A stretch of 64,000 bases of DNA from Pelotomaculum sp. UBA1371. Lineage in GTDB: Bacteria > Bacillota > Desulfotomaculia > Desulfotomaculales > Pelotomaculaceae. Position 1 is the stretch's first letter, and each line of letters starts with the position of its first letter. The notes under the pieces are model-generated. The model made no database searches, was not told where the DNA came from, and saw nothing but the letters and a program-made list of their open reading frames with translations. A program made the translations under genes and the position numbers. Where the stretch lies: the NCBI GenBank assembly GCA_002305915.1, contig DBRJ01000027.1:12258-76257 (forward strand), given 5' to 3'. Shown here piece after piece: positions 8,601 through 17,224 of the stretch.

Positions 8601-10321
8601 GCAATTTCCCCCCCGGATAGCTGTGAGGAGACAATCTCCCGGTACACCCTGCAGCTTTCGATCAATTCTTTATGTCTGCCAATCCCGGCAACTTCACCTT
8701 CATCCAAAACGATAATCCGGTCCGCGCCCATAATGGTGCAGACCCTCTGGGATACAATCAATACGCAGGCTCCGGCCGTTTCCTTTTTAAGGGCCCTGCG
8801 TAGCCCGGCCTCAGTCTTGTAGTCGAGGGCCGAGAAGCTGTCATCGAAAATGTAGATTTCAGGTTTTCCGGCCAGCGCCCGGGCAATGGAAAGCCGCTGC
8901 TTCTGACCGCCGGAAATGTTTGTGCCGCCCCGGGTGATAGAAGAATTAAAGCCTTCCTTCAAGCCGGAGATAAACCCGGTTGCCTGGGCAATATCTGCAG
9001 CACGCCGGACTTCCTCATCCGTGGCATCCCGCTTGCCGTATCTGATATTATCGGCTATGGTCCCCGTAAAGAGCACAGCTTTTTGCGGAACCAGACCAAT
9101 TTTAGCCCTCAGGTCCCTTTGAGTCATCTCCCGGATATCCACACCGTTAATCATAATGCTCCCGCTGCAGACATCGTAAAAACGCGGGATCAAGTTGATC
9201 AGAGTTGTCTTGCCCGCCCCGGTGCCGCCGATAATCGCTGTTACTTCGCCGGATTTGGCTTTAAAAGATACATTACGAAGAGCGGGTTTTTCAGCACCGG
9301 GATAGCTGAAGGTAACATTTTTAAATTCCACCAGACCGCCCCTGCCGCCGTCCCTGGCCTGCACCCCGTCCCGAATGGACGGCGTGGTATCAAGAATCTC
9401 ATTAATTCTATCCGCTGAAGCTGCGGCGCGGGGTATCATCACAAAAAGCATAGAGGCCATCAGCAGCGAAAACATAATCTGCATGGCATATTGCAGAAAT
9501 GCCATCAAAGCGCCCACCTGCATATATCCGGCATCAATGCGGATCCCGCCGAACCAGATAATCGCCACGGCAGTCAGATTCATCACCAGCATCAAAACCG
9601 GCATCAAAGTAGCCATCATCCGGTGAACCCTTACAGCAGTGGCGGTCAAATCAAGGTTTGCTTCGTTAAAACGCTTCCGCTCATAATCAGTGCGGTTAAA
9701 GGCGCGGATTACTCTAACACCGCTGAGATTCTCCCGCAGGATCAGGTTAATCCTGTCAATTTTGCCCTGCATCGCTTTAAATAACGGTAAGCTTTTCCCG
9801 GTAATGATAGCAATAATCACAGCCAGTACCGGAACGGCAACAACCAGAACCAACGACAGTGTCGGGTCCATAGAAACCGCCATGATCACACCGCCGGCGC
9901 ACATAACCGGCGCACTGACGAAAATACGCAGCATCATCAGGGTTAACATTTGGACCTGGGTGACATCGTTTGTGGTTCTGGTAATGAGGGAAGGTGTTCC
10001 AATCCTGTCGAATTCCTGAAGCGAAAAATTCTCCACATGGGAAAAAATCTTACTGCGCAAAATCTTGCCGAAACCGGATGAGGTCCTGGCTGCAAAATAC
10101 CCTGAAGAAACCGCGCAGAAAGCGCAGCATCCGGCAACAAGCAGCATAACCCCGCCGGTTCTCGTAATGTAATCGATATCCCCGTTTACAATACCTTTAT
10201 CAACAATCTTAGACATTAAATTAGGTAAATATAATTCAAAGAGCGACTGGAGCAGAACAAGGGTTAAAACGCAAGCTACCTGAAATGAGTATGGTTTTAA
10301 AAACCTGATCAGTCTAAGCAA
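8597..10321 (-). CDS. ABC-type multidrug exporter half-transporter with degenerate catalytic site
   Basis: This 574-residue membrane-ATPase fusion starts at TTG 10321 after GGAGA and overlaps its partner by 4 nt. The nucleotide-binding domain has Walker A GGTGAGKTT and signature ISGGQKQ. Walker B reads IYIFDDSFSALD, with Asp where the catalytic Glu normally stands. That loss, paired with an intact Glu in the partner, is the hallmark of asymmetric heterodimeric exporters in which only one site hydrolyses ATP well. First gene of the two-gene operon. AT-rich palindromes lie 150 bp upstream. Confidence 0.88.
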   Translation of the reverse strand: MLRLIRFLKPYSFQVACVLTLVLLQSLFELYLPNLMSKIVDKGIVNGDIDYITRTGGVMLLVAGCCAFCAVSSGYFAARTSSGFGKILRSKIFSHVENFSLQEFDRIGTPSLITRTTNDVTQVQMLTLMMLRIFVSAPVMCAGGVIMAVSMDPTLSLVLVVAVPVLAVIIAIITGKSLPLFKAMQGKIDRINLILRENLSGVRVIRAFNRTDYERKRFNEANLDLTATAVRVHRMMATLMPVLMLVMNLTAVAIIWFGGIRIDAGYMQVGALMAFLQYAMQIMFSLLMASMLFVMIPRAAASADRINEILDTTPSIRDGVQARDGGRGGLVEFKNVTFSYPGAEKPALRNVSFKAKSGEVTAIIGGTGAGKTTLINLIPRFYDVCSGSIMINGVDIREMTQRDLRAKIGLVPQKAVLFTGTIADNIRYGKRDATDEEVRRAADIAQATGFISGLKEGFNSSITRGGTNISGGQKQRLSIARALAGKPEIYIFDDSFSALDYKTEAGLRRALKKETAGACVLIVSQRVCTIMGADRIIVLDEGEVAGIGRHKELIESCRVYREIVSSQLSGGEIA

Positions 10322-10472
10322 ATTTCCATCATCTCCATAATAATTCGCTGTGTTTCAGGCCGGCCGGGGTTCTCCGGCGCCAGTGCACTTTTTCGAATTG
10401 TAAAAAGGAATCCATCAGCCGCGGGGAAATCCCGCTAACATTGTTATTCAAGAATGAGCCCCCTCAACTTAG

Positions 10473-10500
10473 TTTAGTATCTAAATTATTTAGCTAACTA
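10473..10500. promoter_or_regulatory. AT-rich palindromes upstream of the ABC exporter operon
   Basis: TTTAG-TAT-CTAAA (10473-10485) is a perfect inverted repeat, followed by TTTAGCTAACTAAA. Such TTAG-rich palindromes resemble MarR/TetR-type operators that commonly control drug exporters. No regulator gene lies next to it, so the role is a guess. Confidence 0.35.
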
Positions 10501-10637
10501 AATATAATTCCGGACTTTAACCCTGTCAATAGAAGATTATAAGTTATGCTGAACCAGGGATCAAAAAGCAACAGCCGCTCCGGATTGGGCGGCCTTCATC
10601 ATAATATCGTTAGTAAAACAAACGTATTAGTTTTGGA

Positions 10638-11468
10638 TTATGATTGGGGAGACGGCTGCAAACAGAAAAAAATACTGTGCAACTTTTCCATTCCGTCAAT
10701 CAACCTGGGACCGGGCCTGCAAATGGTATGGCAGGGTATGGGATAAACCCTGTGCTCCCGGAATGCTGTGGTCTGCTCCCACTCCCCATTGGTGAGATCG
10801 TCCAGTGTTCTCTGACAGATGGGTTTGGCAGCAACGCAACCCAGGCATCTCGGGGGTTGCCTCTCCCCTTTTTCTACACCGCAAAACACAACCACTTCAG
10901 GATCGAAGGCGACGATTTGCTCCGGTGACACTTTTACGTAGGGCTCCTGCGTCTGAAAAGCCATCAGGCGCGCGCCGGCTCTTTGCAGAGCGTCATATTG
11001 AAAGGAACCGGGTCCGGGTGTAATTAGAGGATCAGTGCTCATCAGGCGAAAAACTCTGGGCCTTTTCCGGCCGGTAGCGCGTCTAAGCTGCTTCGCCCTC
11101 TCCCTCAAGCTGTTGATCCGCTCTCCCCCGGCATCTCCAACACAGCAGAGCTGCGCGATTTTGTCCATAACCCAAAAAATATCCTCCACGCTGACAGGAG
11201 TGTAGGCCAATACTTCGAGCCCGGCGCTGCGCAACTCCATTGCGCATGACCCGTGCAGAACCGCGTCCGCCAGGACCAGGTCCGGCTTAAGGGAAAGGAT
11301 CCTGGCCGGCAGGGGCCGGCCGAATGCGCCCACCTTAGCCCTGGTTCTAGCTTCCCCGGGAAAATCACAATGCTCCGTTACCCCGGCCAGCCGAGCTCCC
11401 AGGCCCAGGAAGTACACAATTTCTGTAAATGAAGGCACTAAAGATACTATTCTTCGCGCTCCGCTCAT
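10638..11468 (-). CDS. Cobalamin/iron-complex binding protein (BtuF-like), no signal peptide
   Basis: The protein has the BtuF/FhuD-type fold signatures: RIVSLVPSFTEIVYFLGLGARLAGVT at the N-terminus (shown in two overlapping parts, RIVSLVPSFTEI and FLGLGARLAGVT), LKPDLVLAD, and RPGPRLIDGMEKL near the end. It begins directly with the mature fold, with no signal peptide or lipobox, so it should be cytosolic. The C-terminal third has an unusual set of Cys residues (FCGV, RCLGC, PICQR, PCHTIC) inserted before the RPGPRL motif. No permease or ATPase is adjacent. The ATG at 11468 has GGGGG upstream. A role in cytosolic corrinoid or metal-complex handling is inferred. Confidence 0.72.
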   Translation of the reverse strand: MSGARRIVSLVPSFTEIVYFLGLGARLAGVTEHCDFPGEARTRAKVGAFGRPLPARILSLKPDLVLADAVLHGSCAMELRSAGLEVLAYTPVSVEDIFWVMDKIAQLCCVGDAGGERINSLRERAKQLRRATGRKRPRVFRLMSTDPLITPGPGSFQYDALQRAGARLMAFQTQEPYVKVSPEQIVAFDPEVVVFCGVEKGERQPPRCLGCVAAKPICQRTLDDLTNGEWEQTTAFREHRVYPIPCHTICRPGPRLIDGMEKLHSIFFCLQPSPQS

Positions 11469-11624
11469 AACCTAAGCCCCCTAAAACTACCAAAAGGCAG
11501 CGAAATCCTAATAATTCGGCTTTTGCGCTTCAGCTCCCTGCGGGATTATTTATTAGAGGATTTTATGCAGTAGATAAACATTGATATTGATTGCCGCCGG
11601 ATATCCACTCGCGCCCCAGGCTAC

Positions 11625-12341
11625 TCACAGGCGAACATTAACGTAAGTCAGGCAATAAGGAAACTCGGAAAGCTTTTGTTCTATCCTGAAACCCGCCCGC
11701 TCAATCATTCCGTCAACTACCCAGTCAAAGGAACTGTACTCGTCGCGTATATGTAAAATTGTTTCTTCAGCCATATCCTGACCGGCCTTTTCGCGCATCC
11801 CCTTAACCCATTTGTCAAATTCGCTTTGGTACGATTCAACCGGGAAAGAAAACACCACGTCGAAGAGATACAGCTTGCCCCCCGGTTTGAGCATATTGTA
11901 GATGCGCTTAAGGGCAACGGCCTTCCAGAAATCCGGCAGGTGGTGCAGCGCAGCGACGGAGACAATCGCATCCACAGGGGCTTCTTTGTGTTCATAGGTC
12001 AGGAAACCGGCGCAATGTGTTTCAATATTATTCAGACCGGCTGCCCTGGCCTTTTCCGCGCACCTGTCCAGCATGGCCCGGGAAATATCCACGGCATAGA
12101 CCTTCCGGCAGATCCTGGCCGCCGGGATGGCGAAGGCGCCGGTGCCGCAGCCCAGGTCAATTACCCTATGCCCCGGTTGTAAGTCCAGCCGCTGCATCAC
12201 CAGCCGGGCGTCTTTTTCATAATCACGGATTTTTGCATGGTGGTTGTCATATTCAGCAGCAATTGCCGTATCGTTGTAATCCACACCGGCCTTTGCCCAC
12301 TCGTTATACAGCCAGGAAGGCACCGCCCTTTTAGTAGCCAT
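11625..12341 (-). CDS. Class I SAM-dependent methyltransferase
   Basis: A Rossmann methyltransferase of 238 residues with motif I VIDLGCGTGAF, an acidic VDIS at the end of strand 2, and a LKPGGKLYLFDVVF segment typical of the UbiE/COQ5-like group. The start at ATG 12341 has GCAAGG nine bases upstream; an ATG four codons earlier is too close to it. Substrate cannot be told from sequence. It is separated from the BtuF-like gene by about 160 bp and from other genes by a 530-bp gap, so it may be a single-gene unit. Confidence 0.82.
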   Translation of the reverse strand: MATKRAVPSWLYNEWAKAGVDYNDTAIAAEYDNHHAKIRDYEKDARLVMQRLDLQPGHRVIDLGCGTGAFAIPAARICRKVYAVDISRAMLDRCAEKARAAGLNNIETHCAGFLTYEHKEAPVDAIVSVAALHHLPDFWKAVALKRIYNMLKPGGKLYLFDVVFSFPVESYQSEFDKWVKGMREKAGQDMAEETILHIRDEYSSFDWVVDGMIERAGFRIEQKLSEFPYCLTYVNVRL

Positions 12342-12874
12342 AATTACATACACCTTGCCCCAACCATATTATTTCTTATGTATTATAGAGCACTTTAAAA
12401 ATCCCTTTACTGATTACCGAAAAGCGAGATTCTCTGAAGCCATTCTTATTTTAATGACAAAACAGGTTGTAAATGTTGCCACTTGATTCAGTTTAAAATA
12501 TATCATCATTTTTTTTCACCGGACATTCATTGGAGAAAAGGGCAAAAATTCCGTCTCGGGATAAACTCTATAACCTTACCAGGCGAAGAGAGCCCCGGCA
12601 ACAGAAGTGAACAGCCGCTTCAGCCAGGCAGCAAAATCTGACAAGCTGTAAATTTAGTTTATCTGCATTTTAAGATTTATGATTCCATCGAAAAGTTTAG
12701 CGAGGACAGGCGCAAGGAGTTTCTGGCCAGGGCAGTTGGCGGTTTATAAGGTAACCGTACAAACAAGGGCAGGATGAACACAGATAAGTGAGAGTCAAGG
12801 CATGCCTTGACTTTCTATTTGCAGAGAAGCACAGGGAAGCAGGGGTCCGGTTCTTCTGCTTCCCTTTTGAATTA
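12342..12874. other. Non-coding gap with palindromes
   Basis: No convincing gene in this 533-bp stretch. It holds a perfect 20-bp palindrome around AGTCAAGGCATGCCTTGACT (12793-12812) and the hairpin repeat described next (12834-12868). Confidence 0.5.
12834..12868. repeat. Dispersed hairpin repeat, copy A (GGGAAGCAG...CTGCTTCCC)
   Basis: The perfect 9-bp stem GGGAAGCAG/CTGCTTCCC (12834-12842 with 12856-12864) has the loop GGGTCCGGTTCTT and is followed by TTTTG. A related sequence with the same loop core (GGGGACGGTTCTCCCGCTTCCTTTTG) lies at 15510-15545. It ends 6 bp past the cupin stop and could double as a terminator. Confidence 0.6.
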
Positions 12875-13219
12875 TTATTGTAAGCTAAATACCACAATCA
12901 AAAGCATTTTGAATTGCTTGACAGCATTCAAAGCATGGGGAATTCCGGCCGGCATTACAATAGTTTCTCCTTTTTTAAGGTTAAATTTTTCTCCCCCAAC
13001 AGTGATTTCCGCTTGACCGTCAAGCAGGTAAACAAGAGCATCGCCACTGGAAGAATGTGAACTGATTTCTTCCCCTTCATCAAAAGCGAATAATGTAATA
13101 CTTACAGGCTTCCCTTGGGCCAGTGTTCTACTAACCACTTGTCCCTTCTGATATTCAACCAGTGAGGCCATTTCCAAAACTTTGGAAAAATCTATATTCT
13201 TGATAAAATGTTGTGTTAT
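12875..13219 (-). CDS. Cupin-domain protein, possible ATA start
   Basis: A single-domain cupin with the two beta-barrel motifs GEEISSHSSSGDALVYLLDG and KKGETIVMPAGIPHALNA. The first motif has only one clear metal-binding His (SSHSS), as in many small cupins in Clostridia. Family members have about 15 residues before SLVEYQKGQVVSRTLAQG. That region is open here but lacks ATG, GTG or TTG until TTG 13177. AGGAGG (13233-13228) lies 8 nt from an in-frame ATA at 13219, giving 114 residues. With TTG 13177 the protein has 100. Role unknown. Confidence 0.75.
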   Translation of the reverse strand: MTQHFIKNIDFSKVLEMASLVEYQKGQVVSRTLAQGKPVSITLFAFDEGEEISSHSSSGDALVYLLDGQAEITVGGEKFNLKKGETIVMPAGIPHALNAVKQFKMLLIVVFSLQ

Positions 13220-13597
13220 TTTGATAACCTCCTCATTAATATTTACTTGCGAAATTAACCGGGGATTACTGCAGCCGATGTACCGGTGGTTTAATTATTA
13301 AATTCTTCCCGGCACATTTACGCTGGGCTACTTTATCCTGGCTTTCTGTCTCATATCTATTTAACTACCTTTTATACTCACCACCCCTTCATATGAATTC
13401 TGATCAGGGTATATTTTTAACATCTTAAGTAATCCAGGTCCGTAGCCATCTAAAATCAATCCGGATAAGCATTAAAACTTTTAATATGATGTACCTTGAA
13501 CGCAGGTGTTTATTCCTGCTTCAACCCCCTTAATCTCAATATTAACATCATTAATTACTCTTCTAAATGATTTAACAGGTTGAAGCTAAAGATTAGG
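13220..13597. other. Non-coding gap
   Basis: This 378-bp stretch between the cupin Shine-Dalgarno and the menG stop shows no gene, hairpin terminator or recognised RNA. Confidence 0.4.
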
Positions 13598-14329
13598 CTA
13601 ACAGGTGGCCGGTTTCCTGCCTTCAACTATGGCCACTACACCGCCGCACAAGTTGAGATAGCGCGTTTCAAGCAATCCGGCTTCGGCAAAGATACCGGCC
13701 AACTCCTTTTGATGCACAAAACCCTTGGCCGAATTAAAAAGATACTTATAGGCCTTTTTATTGCCGGAGCACAGCTTACCCATTGCGGGAATTACCCTGT
13801 TAAAACACAACCAGTAAAACTCCCTGAAAACCGGTATTTCCGGCTGGGCCATGTCCAGTGATACCACCTTTCCTCCCGGTTTGACAACCCGGACCATTTC
13901 CTGAACCACTTTAAAAATATCGGGGACATTGCGCAACCCCCATCCCACGGTGGCGCAGTGAAAAGTATTGTCTTCAAAGGGCAGGTCCATGGCGTCCCCC
14001 TTGATAAACTGGATGCTGTCCCTTAACTCAAAGTCCCTTATGTTTTGCCGGGCGACTTCCAACATGTTTTCGGAAAAGTCCAGTCCCGTTATTTTTCCCG
14101 CCGGACCTGCAGCCCGTGCCTGTTCTATTGTCAGCTTACCGGTACCGCAGCAGACATCCAGACCTGTGCCGCCCTTTGGCAATTCTGCGCGTTTTACTGC
14201 CAGCCTGCGCCAGGACTTGTCCAAACCAAAGGTCATAAGCGTATTCATCAAGTCGTAGTTCCTGGCTATGGAATTAAATGTATCTTGAACATACTTTGCC
14301 TTTCTCTCTTTAGCGGGTAAATTAACCAA
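13598..14329 (-). CDS. menG: Demethylmenaquinone methyltransferase
   Basis: UbiE/MenG transfers a methyl group from SAM to demethylmenaquinone, the last step of menaquinone synthesis. The sequence has YVQDTFNSIARNYDLMN, motif I GLDVCCGTGKL, the GWGLRNVPD block and FREFYWLCFNRVIP, all diagnostic of the family. The start TTG 14329 lies 7 nt after GGAGG (a TTG 15 nt earlier overlaps that site), giving 243 residues. It sits apart from the other menaquinone genes at 41-46 kb but should act in the same pathway. Confidence 0.9.
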   Translation of the reverse strand: MVNLPAKERKAKYVQDTFNSIARNYDLMNTLMTFGLDKSWRRLAVKRAELPKGGTGLDVCCGTGKLTIEQARAAGPAGKITGLDFSENMLEVARQNIRDFELRDSIQFIKGDAMDLPFEDNTFHCATVGWGLRNVPDIFKVVQEMVRVVKPGGKVVSLDMAQPEIPVFREFYWLCFNRVIPAMGKLCSGNKKAYKYLFNSAKGFVHQKELAGIFAEAGLLETRYLNLCGGVVAIVEGRKPATC

Positions 14330-14659
14330 AAAACTGTCCTCCAAATATACAATAAGCTAATCAGGTAGGAGAAAGTGACCGGGATCCCTGGTCTTATTCT
14401 TTTATTATTTGTATATTTGAACACCGGCCGTTCAATTCCCTGCCACAACCGTTTTGAAAGGATTTTAATTGATCAAATTCTTGAGCTAACATTACAACTC
14501 TTTCTTAGAAGGCCGCTACGATAAAACCCGGTAAACCCCGGAATAAAAAGAAGCAAGAGTTATATCTCCCTTACTTCCCCATGTTACCCCTCTGAACAAT
14601 AAAACATCCCTCTCTTTTTGCAGCAAAACATCACTCTTTTTTCAGGCCGGGTAAAGGGA
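14330..14659. other. Non-coding gap
   Basis: This 330-bp stretch has no gene I can support; no repeat or terminator was identified. Confidence 0.35.
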
Positions 14660-15427
14660 TCAGAGTGCGAAAGAGGGTTCTTTAACAACAGACGCCAATA
14701 TTTCCCTGGCATGTTCTTCCTTTTCTGGTTCTCCACTGACAGCGAGGCGTATTGAGCCTTCTGCACCACAAACTCCGCCCGCTGCTACAAGTTCGGCGGT
14801 TGCGCCGGTTAGCAGCGATACGGCTTCGATTTCACTGACAACCTCACCTGAAACAGGCAGGAGTCTTGGTCCTCCAGCTCCCGGCATGTTGAGCCTGGCA
14901 GCCAGCTTCTCCAGATTGCCTGGGACCCGCTTTTCCAGGCCCACTGGCAACAGCAGGCGTACCCGCCTTCCTATAACAGCCTGCAAAGCAGCCAGAATTG
15001 TGCCGCCACGGGGATCGGCGATAAGTATAGCAGCCCGCCTGTTCAACAAATCTAAAGCATTTGCCCCCTTCAGGATAACATCACCTTCCTTCAGGTCGTC
15101 TACAACATCGAAAATGGTTTTCCCCTGCTGCCATTCACCCCTGGTAATCACTACATCACCGGGGAATCCTGCCTCATCGGGAATCCTGCCCGTGTCCGTG
15201 GAGGGCATCCCGGGAGGGAGGGTTATGCCGCGGAAAAAGCGCCGGCGGTTAAATTTCTCCAATTGGCCGGAGGGCGCCAGGAGTTCCTCAGCAATATAAC
15301 CATTTGTGGTTCCAGCGATAATGACAATAGTCCCTGAGCGGAGGGCCGTTTGAACGGCGGGATGAGCCGCTACCGCCCTGGCAATTAACTTTTTACCCGC
15401 AGCTACAGTAAGAACGACCTGAAACAT
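14660..15427 (-). CDS. Conserved protein of unknown function
   Basis: A 255-residue soluble protein beginning MFQVVLTVAAGKKLIARAV, with SGTIVIIAGTTNGYIAEELL, GDVVITRGEWQQGKTIFDVV and DVILKGANALDL. The glycine-rich turns suggest a nucleotide- or sugar-binding alpha/beta fold, but I do not recognise a characterised family. The ATG at 15427 has a GGGGAAG upstream. A decayed duplicate of its first half lies about 2 kb away at 17250-17430, on the far side of the XRE regulator gene. Confidence 0.72.
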   Translation of the reverse strand: MFQVVLTVAAGKKLIARAVAAHPAVQTALRSGTIVIIAGTTNGYIAEELLAPSGQLEKFNRRRFFRGITLPPGMPSTDTGRIPDEAGFPGDVVITRGEWQQGKTIFDVVDDLKEGDVILKGANALDLLNRRAAILIADPRGGTILAALQAVIGRRVRLLLPVGLEKRVPGNLEKLAARLNMPGAGGPRLLPVSGEVVSEIEAVSLLTGATAELVAAGGVCGAEGSIRLAVSGEPEKEEHAREILASVVKEPSFAL

Positions 15428-15840
15428 GATCTTCCCCTTTCTTTTTCTATATTATTTTTCTAATATGTAATGATATTTTCGCTTTCCGAAGCAAGCAGCA
15501 AGGGGGCAAAAAAGCAAGGGGACGGTTCTCCCGCTTCCTTTTGGCTCACAACATAGCACAAACCTGAACAGTTCCAACAGTTCCCACAGTCAGCCGTAAC
15601 ACTTCTCATGGAAAGGTGCTGAATATTTGTTATTCCCGGACAATACCTGATTTCCTTTTTTACTTGTGTATTTCATAACAGATTATGATTACCTGGCCTG
15701 CCAATAAATTCCTGTTGAGGGTTGTTTGTGCTGATTGGCAGGTTTCCTTCTGGTTGATTTATTTAACCGTAATCAACCACCAATCCATTGTTATATTGGA
15801 TGAAAATCCGTACAATTATAAATGAGGTGGTCATAGCCAG
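15428..15840. other. Non-coding gap upstream of the XRE regulator
   Basis: This divergent 413-bp intergenic region holds copy B of the hairpin repeat (15510-15545) and presumably the promoters for both flanking genes. AGGTGG at 15823-15828 is the likely ribosome-binding site of the downstream gene. Confidence 0.4.
15510..15545. repeat. Dispersed hairpin repeat, copy B
   Basis: It shares the core AAGCAAGGGGACGGTTCTCC and CGCTTCCTTTTG with the element at 12834-12868 and has a weaker stem (AAGCaaGGG against CCCGCTT). Confidence 0.5.
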
Positions 15841-16959
15841 ATGAAAGAAATCAATATTGCAAAGATGCTTGTTAGAAAACGCAGGGAAAAAGGCATTACC
15901 CAGGAAGAACTTGCTGCCTATATCGGTGTTTCTAAAGCATCTGTTTCAAAATGGGAAACAGGGCAGAGCTATCCCGACATCACCTTCCTTCCGCAACTGG
16001 CAGCTTATTTCAATATCAGCATTGACGAATTGATGAGTTACGCGCCGCAGTTGACGAAAGAGGAGATCAAAAAACTATACCACCGTTTGTCAGCCGCCTT
16101 TGCTGCCCGACCCTTTGACGATGTCATGGGAGAATGCCGGAGAATAATTAAAAAATACTATTCCTGTTTTCCGCTGCTGCTGCAGATGGCAGTATTGCTG
16201 ACCAATCATCATATGCTCGCAGAAGATAAGAAAATGCAGGAAGCTATATTAAAAGAAGCGGTTGAGTTATGCATAAGAATTAGAACGGAAAGTAAAGACC
16301 TGTGGCTCTCCAGGGATGCAACTTCTTTGGCAGCAGTTTGTTATCTTATGTTGCAGCAGCCGCAGGAGGTTTTAAATTTACTTGGGGAATCAATACGACC
16401 GGTTTCAACAGACTACGGGATTGTGGCCCAAGCATATCAGATCATGGGGAATGTAATAAAGGCAAAAGAAGTAATGCAAATCGGCATGTATCAGCATCTG
16501 CTTGCCCTGATTGGGGCCACGCCGTCCTATTTGCTGCTGAATGCCGGCAACAGCAAGGTAACCGGGGAAATTTTACACCGGGCTTTATCTGTTGCGGCAG
16601 TCTATGATTTGGAACACTTACATCCGAACGTTATGGCCCAGATCTATCTTAGCGCAGCACAGGTATACAGCTTACAGGGTAATACTGAAAAATCCCTTGA
16701 CATGTTACAGAAATATGCAAAAATCTGCACCACCGGCTTCTTCCCCTTTTCGTTGCACGGAGATTCTTTCTTTGACGCAATTGAAGGCTGGTTTGCAGAG
16801 TTCGACCTGGGTACCAGTCCCCCGCGGAATGAAAAGGTAATCAAAGAAAGCATGCTGCAGGGTGTCCTGTCAAATCCGGCCTTTGCAGCTTTTGCAGAAC
16901 AACCACGCTATAAAAGCATCATTGAAACATTAAAAAACAACCTGGGGGAGAAAAAATAA
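15841..16959 (+). CDS. XRE-family transcriptional regulator with helical-repeat C-domain
   Basis: The first 65 residues are a Cro/C1-type helix-turn-helix (ITQEELAAYIGVSKASVSKWE). The remaining 300 residues are helical with TPR-like pairs (for example YLSAAQVYSLQGNTEKSLDML), an architecture often used for ligand or peptide sensing. Total length is 372 residues. A membrane miniprotein follows 49 bp downstream and is probably co-transcribed and perhaps the regulated partner. The target is unknown. Confidence 0.85.
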   Translation: MKEINIAKMLVRKRREKGITQEELAAYIGVSKASVSKWETGQSYPDITFLPQLAAYFNISIDELMSYAPQLTKEEIKKLYHRLSAAFAARPFDDVMGECRRIIKKYYSCFPLLLQMAVLLTNHHMLAEDKKMQEAILKEAVELCIRIRTESKDLWLSRDATSLAAVCYLMLQQPQEVLNLLGESIRPVSTDYGIVAQAYQIMGNVIKAKEVMQIGMYQHLLALIGATPSYLLLNAGNSKVTGEILHRALSVAAVYDLEHLHPNVMAQIYLSAAQVYSLQGNTEKSLDMLQKYAKICTTGFFPFSLHGDSFFDAIEGWFAEFDLGTSPPRNEKVIKESMLQGVLSNPAFAAFAEQPRYKSIIETLKNNLGEKK

Positions 16960-17008
16960 GTGAATAATGTGCTACAAATCTTAAAAACCTAATTGGGGAG
17001 GAAAACAA

Positions 17009-17224
17009 ATGAATGAAGTAATGCAAATTTTACAGACGGACAGTCCTCTATTCTATCTATTAATTGCCTGGGCAGTTGTCTGGAAAGGCATAGCCCTCTG
17101 GCATGCCGCCCGCAACAGGCAACTGGTCTGGTATATCGCACTTTTAATAGTTAACACCGTCGGGATCCTTGAAATAATCTACCTTGTTTTCTTCAGAAGA
17201 AAAAGTAAGGGCGTTGCTCTGTAA
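17009..17224 (+). CDS. Small membrane protein, DUF5652-like
   Basis: Seventy-one residues with two predicted transmembrane segments, around LFYLLIAWAVVWKGIALW and YIALLIVNTVGILEIIYLV, and a basic tail (RRKSKG). The pattern AWxxVWKGxALWxAAR matches the DUF5652 family as I remember it; its function is unknown. GGGGAGG precedes ATG 17009 at good spacing. It follows the XRE regulator closely. Confidence 0.72.
   Translation: MNEVMQILQTDSPLFYLLIAWAVVWKGIALWHAARNRQLVWYIALLIVNTVGILEIIYLVFFRRKSKGVAL

Noticed and set aside
12697..12897. 66-codon minus-strand frame overlapping the cupin stop
   Set aside because: It spans the 20-bp palindrome and the hairpin repeat and has no ribosome site or recognisable domain.
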